DNA of 64,000 nucleotides. Origin: Pseudomonas sp. B21_DOA (GTDB lineage Bacteria > Pseudomonadota > Gammaproteobacteria > Pseudomonadales > Pseudomonadaceae). Location of the stretch: positions 5,766,001 to 5,830,000 of the forward strand of contig CP086683.1 in the NCBI GenBank assembly GCA_030544685.1, read 5' to 3'. The notes under the pieces were generated by a model. That model worked only from the letters and a program-made list of their open reading frames with translations. It was not told the DNA's origin and searched no databases. The stretch's first letter is position 1, and each line of letters begins with the position of its first letter. Of the stretch, positions 35,762 to 44,337 are shown in pieces. Made by a program: the position numbers and the translations under genes.

Positions 35762-36943
35762 TCACTCCAGAGCAGCAGCCGGCCCGAAGAATTCGTAGCG
35801 GCTCTGTTTCTCCGGCACGCCCAAGGCTTTCAGGTGCCGCTTGATCGCGCCCATGAATCCTTTAGGGCCAAGGAAATAGGCATCGACATCACGCTGCGCC
35901 GGCAGCCACTCGCCAAGCAATTCCTCGCTGAGCATACCGACCCTGTCCGCCGCCGGGCTCACGCCGTCTTCTTCGGCGTAGCAATAGAAGCGCTTGAGTT
36001 GCGGATGACGCGCCGCCAGCCCATCGACCCAATCACGGAACGCATGGACGCTGCCATTGCGCGCGCAGTGGATAAAGTGCACCGGACGTTCGGTCGCCAG
36101 CGCGGCTTCCAGCATCGCCAGCGTCGGGGTGATGCCGACGCCGCCGCTGATCAGCACCAGCGGCTTGTCGCTGGCCGCCAGGGTGAATTCGCCCGACGGC
36201 GGGAACAGCTGAATGCTCGAGCCAACGTGCAGTTGATCATGCAGATAGTTGGACGCGCGACCATTCGGTTCACGCTTGACGCTGATGCGATACTGGCCGT
36301 TACTGGCCAGGGCCGACAGCGAATAGTTGCGACGGATTTCTTCGCCGTTGAGGATCAGTTTCATGCCGATGTACTGACCCGGTTCGGCCGCAAGAATCGG
36401 CCCTTTGTCTGCCGGTTCGAAGTAGAACGAGGTGATTTCCGCGCTCTCTTGCACTTTCGCCGCGACGATGAATTCCCGCGCACCGCGCCAGCCGCCGACG
36501 GCGTGTTCCTTCTGGTCGTAGATCGCGGCTTCCGCGCCGATCAGGATGTCGGCCAGTTGCCCGTACGCAGCGCCCCAGGCACTCATCACTTCAGGCGTGG
36601 CGATCTCGTCGCCGAGCACTTCGGAAATGGCGCGCAGCAAGCAAGTGCCGACGATCGGGTAATGCTCCGGCAGAATCTGCAGGGCAACGTGCTTGTTGAT
36701 GATCTTCGCCACCAGGTCGCCCAACTGGTCGAGCTGATCGATGTGCCGGGCATACATCAGCACGCCGTTGGCCAAGGCACGGGGCTGATCGCCACTGGCC
36801 TGGTGCGCCTGATTGAACAGCGGGCGTACTTCTGGGTATTCGGAGAGCATCATGCGGTAGAAATGCGTGATCAAGGCCTCGCCGCCGCTTTCCAGCAGAG
36901 GCACGGTGGATTTGACGATGGCACGATCCTGGACGCTAAGCAT
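35762..36943 (-). CDS. hmp: Flavohemoprotein, nitric oxide dioxygenase
   Basis: Converts NO and oxygen to nitrate with NAD(P)H (393 residues). Globin domain residues 1-140 (VKSTVPLLESGGEALITHFY, proximal histidine in INKHVALQI). FAD domain (EIRRNYSLSALASNG) and NAD domain (LVLISGGVGITPTLAMLEAA, YEFFGPAAALE) follow. Divergent from norR, with a shared regulatory region that holds three NorR boxes and a sigma-54-like promoter. Confidence 0.97.
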   Translation of the reverse strand: MLSVQDRAIVKSTVPLLESGGEALITHFYRMMLSEYPEVRPLFNQAHQASGDQPRALANGVLMYARHIDQLDQLGDLVAKIINKHVALQILPEHYPIVGTCLLRAISEVLGDEIATPEVMSAWGAAYGQLADILIGAEAAIYDQKEHAVGGWRGAREFIVAAKVQESAEITSFYFEPADKGPILAAEPGQYIGMKLILNGEEIRRNYSLSALASNGQYRISVKREPNGRASNYLHDQLHVGSSIQLFPPSGEFTLAASDKPLVLISGGVGITPTLAMLEAALATERPVHFIHCARNGSVHAFRDWVDGLAARHPQLKRFYCYAEEDGVSPAADRVGMLSEELLGEWLPAQRDVDAYFLGPKGFMGAIKRHLKALGVPEKQSRYEFFGPAAALE

Positions 36944-36985
36944 AAGGGTGACTCCTGCGCTTTCTTGAAAGATTGCCTTAGGGAT

Positions 36986-37001
36986 ATCAGCTTTCGTGCC
37001 A
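36986..37001 (-). promoter_or_regulatory. Candidate sigma-54 promoter of hmp
   Basis: On the minus strand TGGCACGAAAGCTGAT fits TGGCACG-N4-TTGCW at the whole -24 element, with T-G-x-T at the -12 side (A instead of C at -12). It ends about 43 bp before the hmp ATG and lies downstream of the NorR boxes, the expected geometry for a sigma-54 target activated by NorR. Confidence 0.6.
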
Positions 37002-37042
37002 ACTAATTAATCATTTAGATTCAACGACTTGAGATCTGCATA

Positions 37043-37098
37043 GTCATTTCGACATAGATCAGCGTATAGTCATCGCGACTACACCTTGTCTCTTTGAC
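37043..37098. promoter_or_regulatory. Three NorR boxes between hmp and norR
   Basis: GTCATTTCGAC (37043-37053), GTCATCGCGAC (37069-37079) and GTCTCTTTGAC (37088-37098) all fit GT-N7-AC and indeed GTC-N5-GAC. Three such sites form the NorR enhancer in E. coli norV. They are 42-97 bp upstream of the promoter at 36986-37001 and also just upstream of norR, allowing autoregulation. Confidence 0.78.
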
Positions 37099-37109
37099 TA
37101 CAAAAAACC

Positions 37110-38672
37110 ATGACCGCCAAATCCCTGCTTACCGCCCTGCTGCCCCTGGTCGCCGACCTGTCCCGCGAACTGCCCGAAGGCGAGCGCTACCGGCGTTTGC
37201 TCGAGGCAATGCGCGCCTTGTTGCCCTGCGATGCCGCCGCGTTGTTGCGTCTGGACGGCGAATCATTGGTGCCGCTGGCGGTGGATGGCTTGAGTACCGA
37301 TACCCTCGGCCGGCGCTTCAAAGTCAGCGAACACCCGCGCTTTGAAATATTGCTCGCCGGCACCGGGCCGACGCGCTTCGCCGCCGACAGCGACCTGCCC
37401 GATCCCTATGACGGTTTGGTCGATGGCCTCGACGATCACCTCGAAGTACACGACTGCCTCGGCTGTCCTTTATTCGTCGATGAAAAACTCTGGGGCCTGA
37501 TCACCCTCGATGCGCTCGATCCCGAGCGTTTTGAACCGATCGAACTTGACGCCCTACAAGCCTTCGCCAGCCTCGCCTCGGCCACGGTCAACGCCGCCGA
37601 ACGCATCGAACGTCTGGCCACCCGCGCCGAAGATGAACATCAACGCGCCGAGGTTTACCGCCAGGCCAGCGGCCAGCAGCACCGCGAAATGATCGGCCAG
37701 AGCAAAGCGCATAAACGTCTGGTGGAAGAAATCAATCTGGTCGGCGGCAGCGATCTCACCGTACTGATCACCGGCGAAACCGGTGTCGGTAAAGAACTGG
37801 TGGCCCAGGCCATCCACGCCGCCTCCCCGCGCGCCGACAAACCGATCATCAGCCTCAACTGCGCTGCCCTGCCCGACACGCTGGTGGAAAGCGAACTGTT
37901 CGGCCACGTGCGCGGCGCCTTTACCGGCGCCACCAGCGACCGTCGCGGCAAGTTCGAACTGGCCAACGGCGGCACGTTGTTCCTCGATGAAGTCGGCGAG
38001 CTGTCGCTGACGGTCCAGGCCAAGTTGCTGCGTGTATTGCAGAGCGGGCAGTTGCAGCGCCTGGGCTCGGACAAGGAGCATCAGGTCGATGTGCGCCTGA
38101 TTGCGGCGACCAATCGCGATCTGGCCGAAGAAGTGCGCAGCGGTCGCTATCGTGCCGACTTCTACCACCGTTTGAGCGTGTATCCGCTGCGGGTGCCGGC
38201 GCTGCGCGATCGTGGACGTGATGTGTTGCTGCTCAGTGGCTTCTTTCTCGAGCAGAACCGCTCGCGCATGGGTCTCAATAGCCTGCGTTTGAACAGTGAT
38301 GCACAGGAGGCGCTGCTCGCTTACACCTGGCCGGGCAATGTCCGTGAGCTGGAGCATTTGATCGGCCGCAGTGCGCTGAAGGCGCTAGGTAATTGCAAGG
38401 TGCGGCCGAAGATTTTGAGTTTGAGTGCGGCGGATCTGGATTTGCCCCGTGAGGTTGTGGATAACGTGGCTGCGCCTGCCAATGCAGACTTGGCGAATGT
38501 GATGCCGATGATCGGTGGTGACTTGCGCACCGCCACCGACGAGTTTCAGCGGCGGTTGATCAGCGCAGCGCTGGAGCGTCATCAGAATAACTGGGCGAGC
38601 GCGGCGCGGGAGTTGGGGGTGGATCGAGCGAATCTTGGCCGGATGGCGAAGCGCCTGGGGATGAAAAGCTGA
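37110..38672 (+). CDS. norR: NorR, NO-responsive sigma-54 activator
   Basis: 520 residues. N-terminal GAF domain (about 20-170) that holds the NO-sensing non-heme iron. AAA+ domain with Walker A TGETGVGKE, the sigma-54 contact loop ESELFGHVRGAFTGA and Walker B TLFLDEVGELS. C-terminal Fis-type helix-turn-helix (NNWASAARELGVDRANLGRM). It binds the boxes upstream and switches on hmp when NO is present. Confidence 0.96.
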   Translation: MTAKSLLTALLPLVADLSRELPEGERYRRLLEAMRALLPCDAAALLRLDGESLVPLAVDGLSTDTLGRRFKVSEHPRFEILLAGTGPTRFAADSDLPDPYDGLVDGLDDHLEVHDCLGCPLFVDEKLWGLITLDALDPERFEPIELDALQAFASLASATVNAAERIERLATRAEDEHQRAEVYRQASGQQHREMIGQSKAHKRLVEEINLVGGSDLTVLITGETGVGKELVAQAIHAASPRADKPIISLNCAALPDTLVESELFGHVRGAFTGATSDRRGKFELANGGTLFLDEVGELSLTVQAKLLRVLQSGQLQRLGSDKEHQVDVRLIAATNRDLAEEVRSGRYRADFYHRLSVYPLRVPALRDRGRDVLLLSGFFLEQNRSRMGLNSLRLNSDAQEALLAYTWPGNVRELEHLIGRSALKALGNCKVRPKILSLSAADLDLPREVVDNVAAPANADLANVMPMIGGDLRTATDEFQRRLISAALERHQNNWASAARELGVDRANLGRMAKRLGMKS

Positions 38673-38768
38673 AGCGCCAATAGCCTAAAGCCCACCCCAT
38701 TCACGCCGATAACCCGGCATCAAAGGTTTCTGGCGATTTCCACTCTCGCCCATTCACAGAAGGTTCTT

Positions 38769-39671
38769 ATGTCCTCCACCAAAGCCCGCGCAGATTCACT
38801 TTCGCTTCTGCTGTTTACCTTGCGCAGCGGCAAGCTGATGGCGATCAACCTGCTGAAAGTCAGTGAAATCATCCCCTGCCCGCCGCTGACCAAGCTGCCG
38901 GAGTCGCACCCGCACGTCAAAGGCATCGCCTCGCTGCGCGGTGCATCGCTGTCGGTGATCGACCTCAGCCGCGCGATCGGCGAGCGGCCGCTGGAAGATC
39001 CTAACGGTGGCTGCCTGATCGTTACCGATGTCAGCCGTTCCAAGCAGGGTCTGCACGTGCAGGCGGTGAGCAAGATCGTCCATTGCCTGACCACCGACAT
39101 CAAGCCGCCACCGTTCGGCTCCGGCGGCTCGCGCGCCTACATCACCGGCGTGACCTCGGTGGACGGCACATTGGTGCAGGTGCTGGATATCGAAAAAGTC
39201 ATCCACAGCATCGCCCCGGCGCAGATCGAAATGGCGCCGACCGACCTGACCATGGAAGACGCCGAAGTGCTCGGCAACGCCCGCATTCTGGTGGTCGACG
39301 ACAGCCAGGTTGCCCTGCAGCAATCGGTGCACACCCTGCGCAACCTCGGCCTGCAATGCCACACCGCGCGCAGTGCCAAGGAAGCCATCGACTGCCTGCT
39401 CGACCTGCAGGGCACGGCGCAGCAGATCAATCTGATCGTCTCCGACATCGAAATGTCCGAGATGGACGGCTACGCCTTCACCCGCACGCTGCGCGAAACC
39501 CCGGATTTCGCTCACTTGTACGTCTTGCTGCACACCTCCCTCGACAGCGCGATGAACAGTGAAAAGGCCCGACTGGCCGGTGCCAACGCGGTGCTGACCA
39601 AGTTCTCCTCGCCGGAACTGACCCAACGCCTGATCGAAGCCGCCAAGCACGTCGCGGCCAACGGGCACTGA
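38769..39671 (+). CDS. CheV, chemotaxis coupling protein
   Basis: 300 residues: a CheW-like domain (residues 1-150; LRSGKLMAINLLKVSEIIPC, GIASLRGASLSVIDLSRAIG) followed by a receiver (about 170-295) with phospho-site aspartate in LIVSDIEMSEMDG and acidic pair in RILVVDDSQVA. CheV couples chemoreceptors to CheA and probably acts as a phosphate sink. It stands alone here, outside a chemotaxis cluster. Confidence 0.93.
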   Translation: MSSTKARADSLSLLLFTLRSGKLMAINLLKVSEIIPCPPLTKLPESHPHVKGIASLRGASLSVIDLSRAIGERPLEDPNGGCLIVTDVSRSKQGLHVQAVSKIVHCLTTDIKPPPFGSGGSRAYITGVTSVDGTLVQVLDIEKVIHSIAPAQIEMAPTDLTMEDAEVLGNARILVVDDSQVALQQSVHTLRNLGLQCHTARSAKEAIDCLLDLQGTAQQINLIVSDIEMSEMDGYAFTRTLRETPDFAHLYVLLHTSLDSAMNSEKARLAGANAVLTKFSSPELTQRLIEAAKHVAANGH

Positions 39672-39674
39672 GTC

Positions 39675-40157
39675 TTGGCCGAAGCGTTTTGCTTTCTGCT
39701 GCGCCGCGATTTGAGTGAAGCGGTGCCGGATGCGCAGTGGCCTGCCGGGACTGAGTGGTCCGCCTACCGCGAGGAACTGGCGCCGGCAGTGCATCAGTTG
39801 ATGCAGCTCGGACAGCTGGAAGGTGGCGGTCGAGTGCCGCCGCTCGAGGAATGGCAGCAGCGGTTTGTCAGCGATCCCGAATACGATCCCTCGTTGTGTT
39901 TCGTTGCCTGCGATGCCGGTGGCGTGGTCGGCGTGGCGCAATGCTGGACCAGTGCCTATATCAAGAATCTGGTGGTGCACCCGCGACTGCAGGGCCTGGG
40001 GCTTGGGCGGGCGTTGTTGCTGCATGCCTTCAGCGTCTTTCAACAGCGGCGCGAGGGGTTTGTCGATTTGCGGGTTCTGGAGGACAACCTGCGGGCGCGG
40101 CGGTTGTATGAGAGTGTCGGGATGGACTTGGTTCGGCGGGAGTTGGTCGCCGACTGA
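39675..40157 (+). CDS. GNAT-family N-acetyltransferase
   Basis: 160 residues with the acetyl-CoA loop (IKNLVVHPRLQGLGLGRALL) and the final strand/helix (LRVLEDNLRARRLYESVGMD). It has no upstream ATG: the frame begins with TTG 3 bp after the cheV stop, with an unusual start and no separate promoter, so it is probably cotranslated with cheV. The substrate is unknown. Confidence 0.85.
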   Translation: MAEAFCFLLRRDLSEAVPDAQWPAGTEWSAYREELAPAVHQLMQLGQLEGGGRVPPLEEWQQRFVSDPEYDPSLCFVACDAGGVVGVAQCWTSAYIKNLVVHPRLQGLGLGRALLLHAFSVFQQRREGFVDLRVLEDNLRARRLYESVGMDLVRRELVAD

Positions 40158-40168
40158 TCCTCCGTTAT

Positions 40169-40230
40169 CGCGAGCAGACTCACTCCTACATTTTAGAACG
40201 CATTTCAATGGTAGGAGTGAGCCTGCTCGC
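40169..40230. repeat. REP pair (inverted), variant
   Basis: CGCGAGCAGACTCACTCCTA and its complement TAGGAGTGAGCCTGCTCGC (40212-40230), a diverged subtype of the common repeat. Confidence 0.8.
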
Positions 40231-40304
40231 AATGGCGCCGGCACAGGCAACTTCCATCCTTCAGGCATACTCCAAGCTTGGCCATAACCAAGGATGCCCC
40301 AACC

Positions 40305-40631
40305 ATGAAAGCCATCACCCTGGCCCTGCTCACCCTCTCCGCCCTCGCCTCCCAAGCCCACGCCTCCAGCCCCGACGCTTGGGCCGCCTACGACAAGACT
40401 GTCCTCACCAGTTGCACCAAGGCCAGCGGTCTGAAAAACGTCAAACCGGTCGGCACCCCCGCGCAATTCGATGACCGCGTCGGCTACACAGCCGTTCTGC
40501 TGCAAGGCCAATACCCGCAAAAACACATGAAAGGCCAACAAGGCAGCGAGCTGTGCCTGTACAACAAACAGTCGAAAACCGCGTACGTCACCGAGTGGGA
40601 TTCGATTCGTCCGGTCGCCAAATCCCAGTGA
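40305..40631 (+). CDS. Small exported hypothetical protein
   Basis: 108 residues with a signal peptide (MKAITLALLTLSALASQAHA, cleavage after AHA) and a mature domain with two cysteines (CTKASGLKNVKPVG and SELCLYNKQSKT) likely to form a disulfide. Start set at 40305 where AAGGATG provides a ribosome site. No known family. Confidence 0.72.
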   Translation: MKAITLALLTLSALASQAHASSPDAWAAYDKTVLTSCTKASGLKNVKPVGTPAQFDDRVGYTAVLLQGQYPQKHMKGQQGSELCLYNKQSKTAYVTEWDSIRPVAKSQ

Positions 40632-40714
40632 GTGGCGCAGTCCTTGCTTCGATCCGGTTCTGTGCGATGGTTTTCCGCCGTCGTCTCACGTCCTGATTGA
40701 AGAAAGATCGCTCA

Positions 40715-41415
40715 ATGAATACGAGGTTTTCCTGCGTAGGTTGCGGCAAGTGCTGCACCGACCATCATGTCCCGTTGACGCTGGCCGAAGCCCGTATGTG
40801 GGCGGCGGATGGCGGTCAGGTAATCGTGCTGGTCGAGGCTTTTCTCGGCAATGGTCTGGGCCTGCCGGCGCAGCAGCGCGAACATGCCGAGCGCCGTTCC
40901 GCGGTAGTCCGCAGTGGCACGACTGATGCGCATGTGGCGATCACTTTTGCCGCGTACAACGTCGGCCCCTGCCGGAATCTTGACGACGATCAGCGCTGCC
41001 GGATCTACGAGCGGCGTCCACTGGTGTGCCGGATTTACCCGGCGGAAATCAATCCCCACATCCCGCTCAATCCGGCTGCCAAGGATTGCCCGCCGGAGTC
41101 CTGGGAACAGGGGCCAGAGCTCATCGTGGGGGTGAGTTGGTTGATCGGGAACTGGTTGAGCTGATCCAGCGTTCGCGTCAGGCGGATCGGGATGACATCA
41201 GACTCAAGGATGTGATCTGCGCAACGCTGGGGATACGCACCACGGCGCTCAAGGGCGACGGGTTTACCGCGTACTTGCCGAACATGGATGCGTTTGCAGC
41301 GGTGATCGACCAGGTGAGCGCGCAACCGCTGGCGGCGCGAACCAGTGAATGGCTGTTTCATTTGTCCGGCGATGATGTCGCCGGGCAAGTGCTGGCAGCC
41401 GGGGGCAGGTGGTGA
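40715..41415 (+). CDS. YkgJ-family cysteine-cluster protein, apparent frameshift
   Basis: Repaired length 233 residues. Cysteine cluster CVGCGKCCTDHHVPLT at the N-terminus, then CRNLDDDQRCRIYERRPLVC and a later C in KDCPPESWEQG, as in the YkgJ (CxxCxxC, Fe-S or Zn) family. The first frame ends at 41164 because the G run 41128-41132 has five instead of six bases; one G gives VGGELVDRELVELIQRSRQA and continues to 41415. Function unknown; the family is thought to bind metal. Confidence 0.82.
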
Positions 41416-41494
41416 CGGAACCGGCGCAGACATATGCGTTTATTTCATTGCGCGCGGCTTGATCTGATATTTGTGCTGTAGCGGATGTCGCTTT

Positions 41495-41562
41495 CGCGAG
41501 CGGGCTCGCTCCCACAGGTTTGGGTTCTACACAAATCCAATGGGGAGCGAGCCTGCTCGCGA
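41495..41562. repeat. REP pair (inverted)
   Basis: CGCGAGCGGGCTCGCTCCCA and GGGAGCGAGCCTGCTCGCGA (about 41542-41562) flank 25 bp. It lies between the convergent YkgJ-like gene and 41596. Confidence 0.85.
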
Positions 41563-41595
41563 AGAGGCCAGCACAAGCACCATCACTTTCCGATG

Positions 41596-41835
41596 TCAGC
41601 GCTTGCCCATCGACCGACGCGTGCCCGGCGGCGCCATGCCCGGGGTTTTGGTGTGGCCATTCTTCGCGCCATTCTTGTACCACGGCTGATTCGAGCCTTT
41701 CGCCGAAGCCAGCTCGCCCGGTTTGAACGGGAACTTGAACGCCGGGATCTCAGCCTTGGTTTCGCTGGCGTCAGCCACTTCAGCCGGGACGTCGCTCACA
41801 GCGTCGTCTACCGGCGGTTGGGTCGAGGAAGTCAT
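41596..41835 (-). CDS. Small conserved hypothetical protein
   Basis: 79 residues, acidic first half and basic Gly/Pro-rich end (SNQPWYKNGAKNGHTKTPGM, APPGTRRSMGKR). A GGAG site precedes the ATG. No domain is recognised; the basic tail suggests nucleic-acid contact, which is only a guess. Confidence 0.65.
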   Translation of the reverse strand: MTSSTQPPVDDAVSDVPAEVADASETKAEIPAFKFPFKPGELASAKGSNQPWYKNGAKNGHTKTPGMAPPGTRRSMGKR

Positions 41836-41974
41836 AAAAGCTCCGGGAACAAAAAGTCGGCCCGATCAGTGAGCCGCAAAGGCGCGCAGTATACCTGTGC
41901 GCTCTGGCTCGGCATCTGAAGATTTGCGGGATGCGCTGAACGGCTGCCAGGCACTGTCACTGCGTGATGATATT

Positions 41975-42394
41975 TCAGTTCATGCGTTGTTGAACGTCAC
42001 TCAACAATTGCGAGGTGCTCTCCAGCAACTGCTCAAGAAGCGCGTCATCTTCATCCATATAGCCTTCGTATTCGGCGAGATTGCGCCGGTCATGGCACAG
42101 CGCAAACAATCGCACCTGAACCTTGCTGCTTTGAGTGGTATGGATCAGACACTGGAATACCAGATAGCGCTTGTCCGATCGATAGCCACTCAGGCGAAGA
42201 GCTGTCAGCGCCAGCGCGTGAGCGGCGTTGTAGGCCAAATCGAACCGGCTGGAAAACGACAGTGTGCAAGTGTGCGCATCCTTGAGCCTGTCCAAAGCCG
42301 AGCGCATCAGACCTTCACACTCCTTCCGGTCAGGTGGCTCCGCTTTCAGTACACCGCTACGTAGAAGATTCTCCAGACTCTCGTTGCTGCCCAT
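41975..42394 (-). CDS. HEPN-domain protein of an MNT/HEPN pair
   Basis: 139 residues of HEPN-like helices (LKAEPPDRKECEGLMRSALD, LAYNAAHALALTALRLSGYR, CHDRRNLAEYEGYMDEDD). The RNase motif R-x4-6-H is not seen in the usual place, and the order H-x-x-R-N-x-A-E-Y resembles the non-canonical HEPN variants. It overlaps the nucleotidyltransferase gene by 38 bp and is translated after it, as in MntA-HepT toxin-antitoxin systems. Confidence 0.8.
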   Translation of the reverse strand: MGSNESLENLLRSGVLKAEPPDRKECEGLMRSALDRLKDAHTCTLSFSSRFDLAYNAAHALALTALRLSGYRSDKRYLVFQCLIHTTQSSKVQVRLFALCHDRRNLAEYEGYMDEDDALLEQLLESTSQLLSDVQQRMN

Positions 42395-42998
42395 CCTTGG
42401 ACTCCAAAGGGTTTGCCCCCGACAGATCGATTTTTTCCTGCTGCATCACTCGCATGACAAAACTGTTCTGTGCCGCCAGCTTACTGGCCCAGTCTTGCGG
42501 GGTGTACAGCGTCGGGTTTATGGGACGCCCCAATTGCTCCTCCAACGGCATGAGTCGCTCCATCAACTCACTGTAGTGCAGGCCTTCGCCAATCAGCATG
42601 AGATCTATGTCACTGAGTGTGTTCGCCGAGTTTTTGGCGATGGAGCCATACACGAACGCCCACGTGATCTGTTCGGCAAACGGTTCTAATGCCTGACGAA
42701 GAGGCTCGGCAACACCGAATGTCTTGCGCGTGATGCCCAGAAGCTCCGCGTAGATAGGACATGCGGGGTTGGCCTGGTAATGGGTCTGGTTACCCACTCG
42801 AGTCATACTGAGGATCCCGGCTCTTTGCAATCGATCAAGTTCACGCATCAGGCCGCCTTTGCCAACCTGTGCCCAGCGCACAATTTCGTTGGCGTAGAAC
42901 GTCTGGTCAGGCTTGCCGAACAACAATCCCAACACTTTTTGCTGGGTGGCGGTGAACAGGGCTTCGCTTAAAGAAAAGTTTTCCACTTGGCCCGCCAA
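42357..42998 (-). CDS. Winged-helix/minimal nucleotidyltransferase, MNT partner
   Basis: 213 residues. An N-terminal ArsR-like winged helix (VLGLLFGKPDQTFYANEIVR, LQRAGILSMTRVGNQTHYQA), then a nucleotidyltransferase domain with GSIAKNSANTLSDIDLMLIG, the metal-binding GS-x-SDxD motif. MNT proteins neutralise HEPN partners by adding AMP. The fused DNA-binding domain lets the protein also repress its own operon. Confidence 0.85.
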   Translation of the reverse strand: MAGQVENFSLSEALFTATQQKVLGLLFGKPDQTFYANEIVRWAQVGKGGLMRELDRLQRAGILSMTRVGNQTHYQANPACPIYAELLGITRKTFGVAEPLRQALEPFAEQITWAFVYGSIAKNSANTLSDIDLMLIGEGLHYSELMERLMPLEEQLGRPINPTLYTPQDWASKLAAQNSFVMRVMQQEKIDLSGANPLESKDGQQRESGESST

Positions 42999-43176
42999 AG
43001 AGTCTCAAAAAGGGAACGATAGGTCCCTTTTAGGGACTTATCAACTCAACGGCAATCGCAGCCAGTGCAATTAACGTCGGAAACTGACAATCCTGACAGC
43101 CAGCCGTCACCCTGCCGACCGCCTGACCGGTTTATAACTGGCCAATCTGCCCAAACTCCAGACTTCGGCGCCGCGC

Positions 43177-44337
43177 ATGTCCATCCAGAAAAACAAAATC
43201 CTGCTGGCCACTCTCCTGATTCTGCTGGCAGCCGCCGGCCTGTGGTTCGCGCTCAAACCAGCGCCGGCCAAACTGGCCAGTCCGACCGCCATCCCGGTAC
43301 GCGTCGTAACGGTCAGCGCCAAAGACGTGCCGCGCTATACCAGCGGCATCGGCTCCGTACTCTCGCTCCACAGCGTAGTGGTGCGCCCGCAGATCGACGG
43401 GATCCTGACGAAGATCCTGGTCAAGGAAGGCCAACTGGTCAAAGCAGGCGACCTGCTCGCCACCATCGACGACCGCTCGATCCGCGCCAGCCTTGACCAG
43501 GCAAGGGCGCAGTTGGGCGAGAGTCAGGCGCAGTTGCAGGTCGCGCTGGTCAATCTCAAGCGCTACAAATTGCTCAGCGTCGACGACGGCGTGTCGAAGC
43601 AGACCTTCGACCAGCAGCAGGCCTTGGTCAATCAGCTCAAAGCCACGGCGCAAGGCAATCAGGCCTCGATCGATGCCGCGCAGGTGCAGCTGTCCTACAC
43701 GCAGATCCGCTCCCCGGTCACCGGGCGCGTCGGTATTCGTACCGTCGATGAAGGCAACTTCCTGCGCATGACCGACACCCAAGGCCTGTTCACCGTGACG
43801 CAGATCGACCCGATCGCCGTCGAGTTTTCCCTGCCGCAGCAGATGCTGCCGACCCTGCAAAGCCTCATAAGCGATCCGCAACGCGCACCGGTCAAGGCGT
43901 ACATCGGTGCCGACACCGACGGCGAAACCGGCAATCTGCTCGGCGAAGGTCATCTGACCCTGATCGACAACCAGATCAACGCCAACACCGGCACCATCCG
44001 CGCCAAGGCCGAGTTCGCCAATGCCAGCCAGAAGCTTTGGCCGGGCTTGCTGGTAACGGTAAAAATTCAGACAGCGGTAGATAAAGATGCGCTGGTGGTC
44101 CCGCCGACCGTCGTACAACGCGGACTCGAACAACACTTCGTTTACCGCGTGCAGGACGACAAGGTCGAGGCGGTGCCGGTGCAGATGGTTTATCAGGGCA
44201 GCGGTCAGGACATCATCAAAGGCGTCAACGCCGGTGACGTGCTGGTAACCGACGGCCAATCGCGGCTCAAACCGGGATCGAGCGTGCAAGTCATGAGCGA
44301 ACCGCCGCAAGTGGTGCAGGCGGAGCCCAAGCCATGA
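43177..44337 (+). CDS. RND efflux periplasmic adaptor
   Basis: 386 residues: membrane anchor (KNKILLATLLILLAAAGLWF), barrel-sandwich lipoyl halves (VVVRPQIDGILTKILVKEGQ and TQIRSPVTGRVGIRTVDEGN), coiled-coil hairpin between them, and a C-terminal beta barrel. Membrane-fusion protein joining the permease to an outer-membrane channel; no channel gene is present in this cluster. It overlaps the permease start (ATGA at 44334). Confidence 0.92.
   Translation: MSIQKNKILLATLLILLAAAGLWFALKPAPAKLASPTAIPVRVVTVSAKDVPRYTSGIGSVLSLHSVVVRPQIDGILTKILVKEGQLVKAGDLLATIDDRSIRASLDQARAQLGESQAQLQVALVNLKRYKLLSVDDGVSKQTFDQQQALVNQLKATAQGNQASIDAAQVQLSYTQIRSPVTGRVGIRTVDEGNFLRMTDTQGLFTVTQIDPIAVEFSLPQQMLPTLQSLISDPQRAPVKAYIGADTDGETGNLLGEGHLTLIDNQINANTGTIRAKAEFANASQKLWPGLLVTVKIQTAVDKDALVVPPTVVQRGLEQHFVYRVQDDKVEAVPVQMVYQGSGQDIIKGVNAGDVLVTDGQSRLKPGSSVQVMSEPPQVVQAEPKP

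Noticed and set aside
38796..40541. 581-codon minus-strand frame opposite cheV and the acetyltransferase
   Set aside because: Shadow of real plus-strand genes; contains repeat DNA and no family motif.
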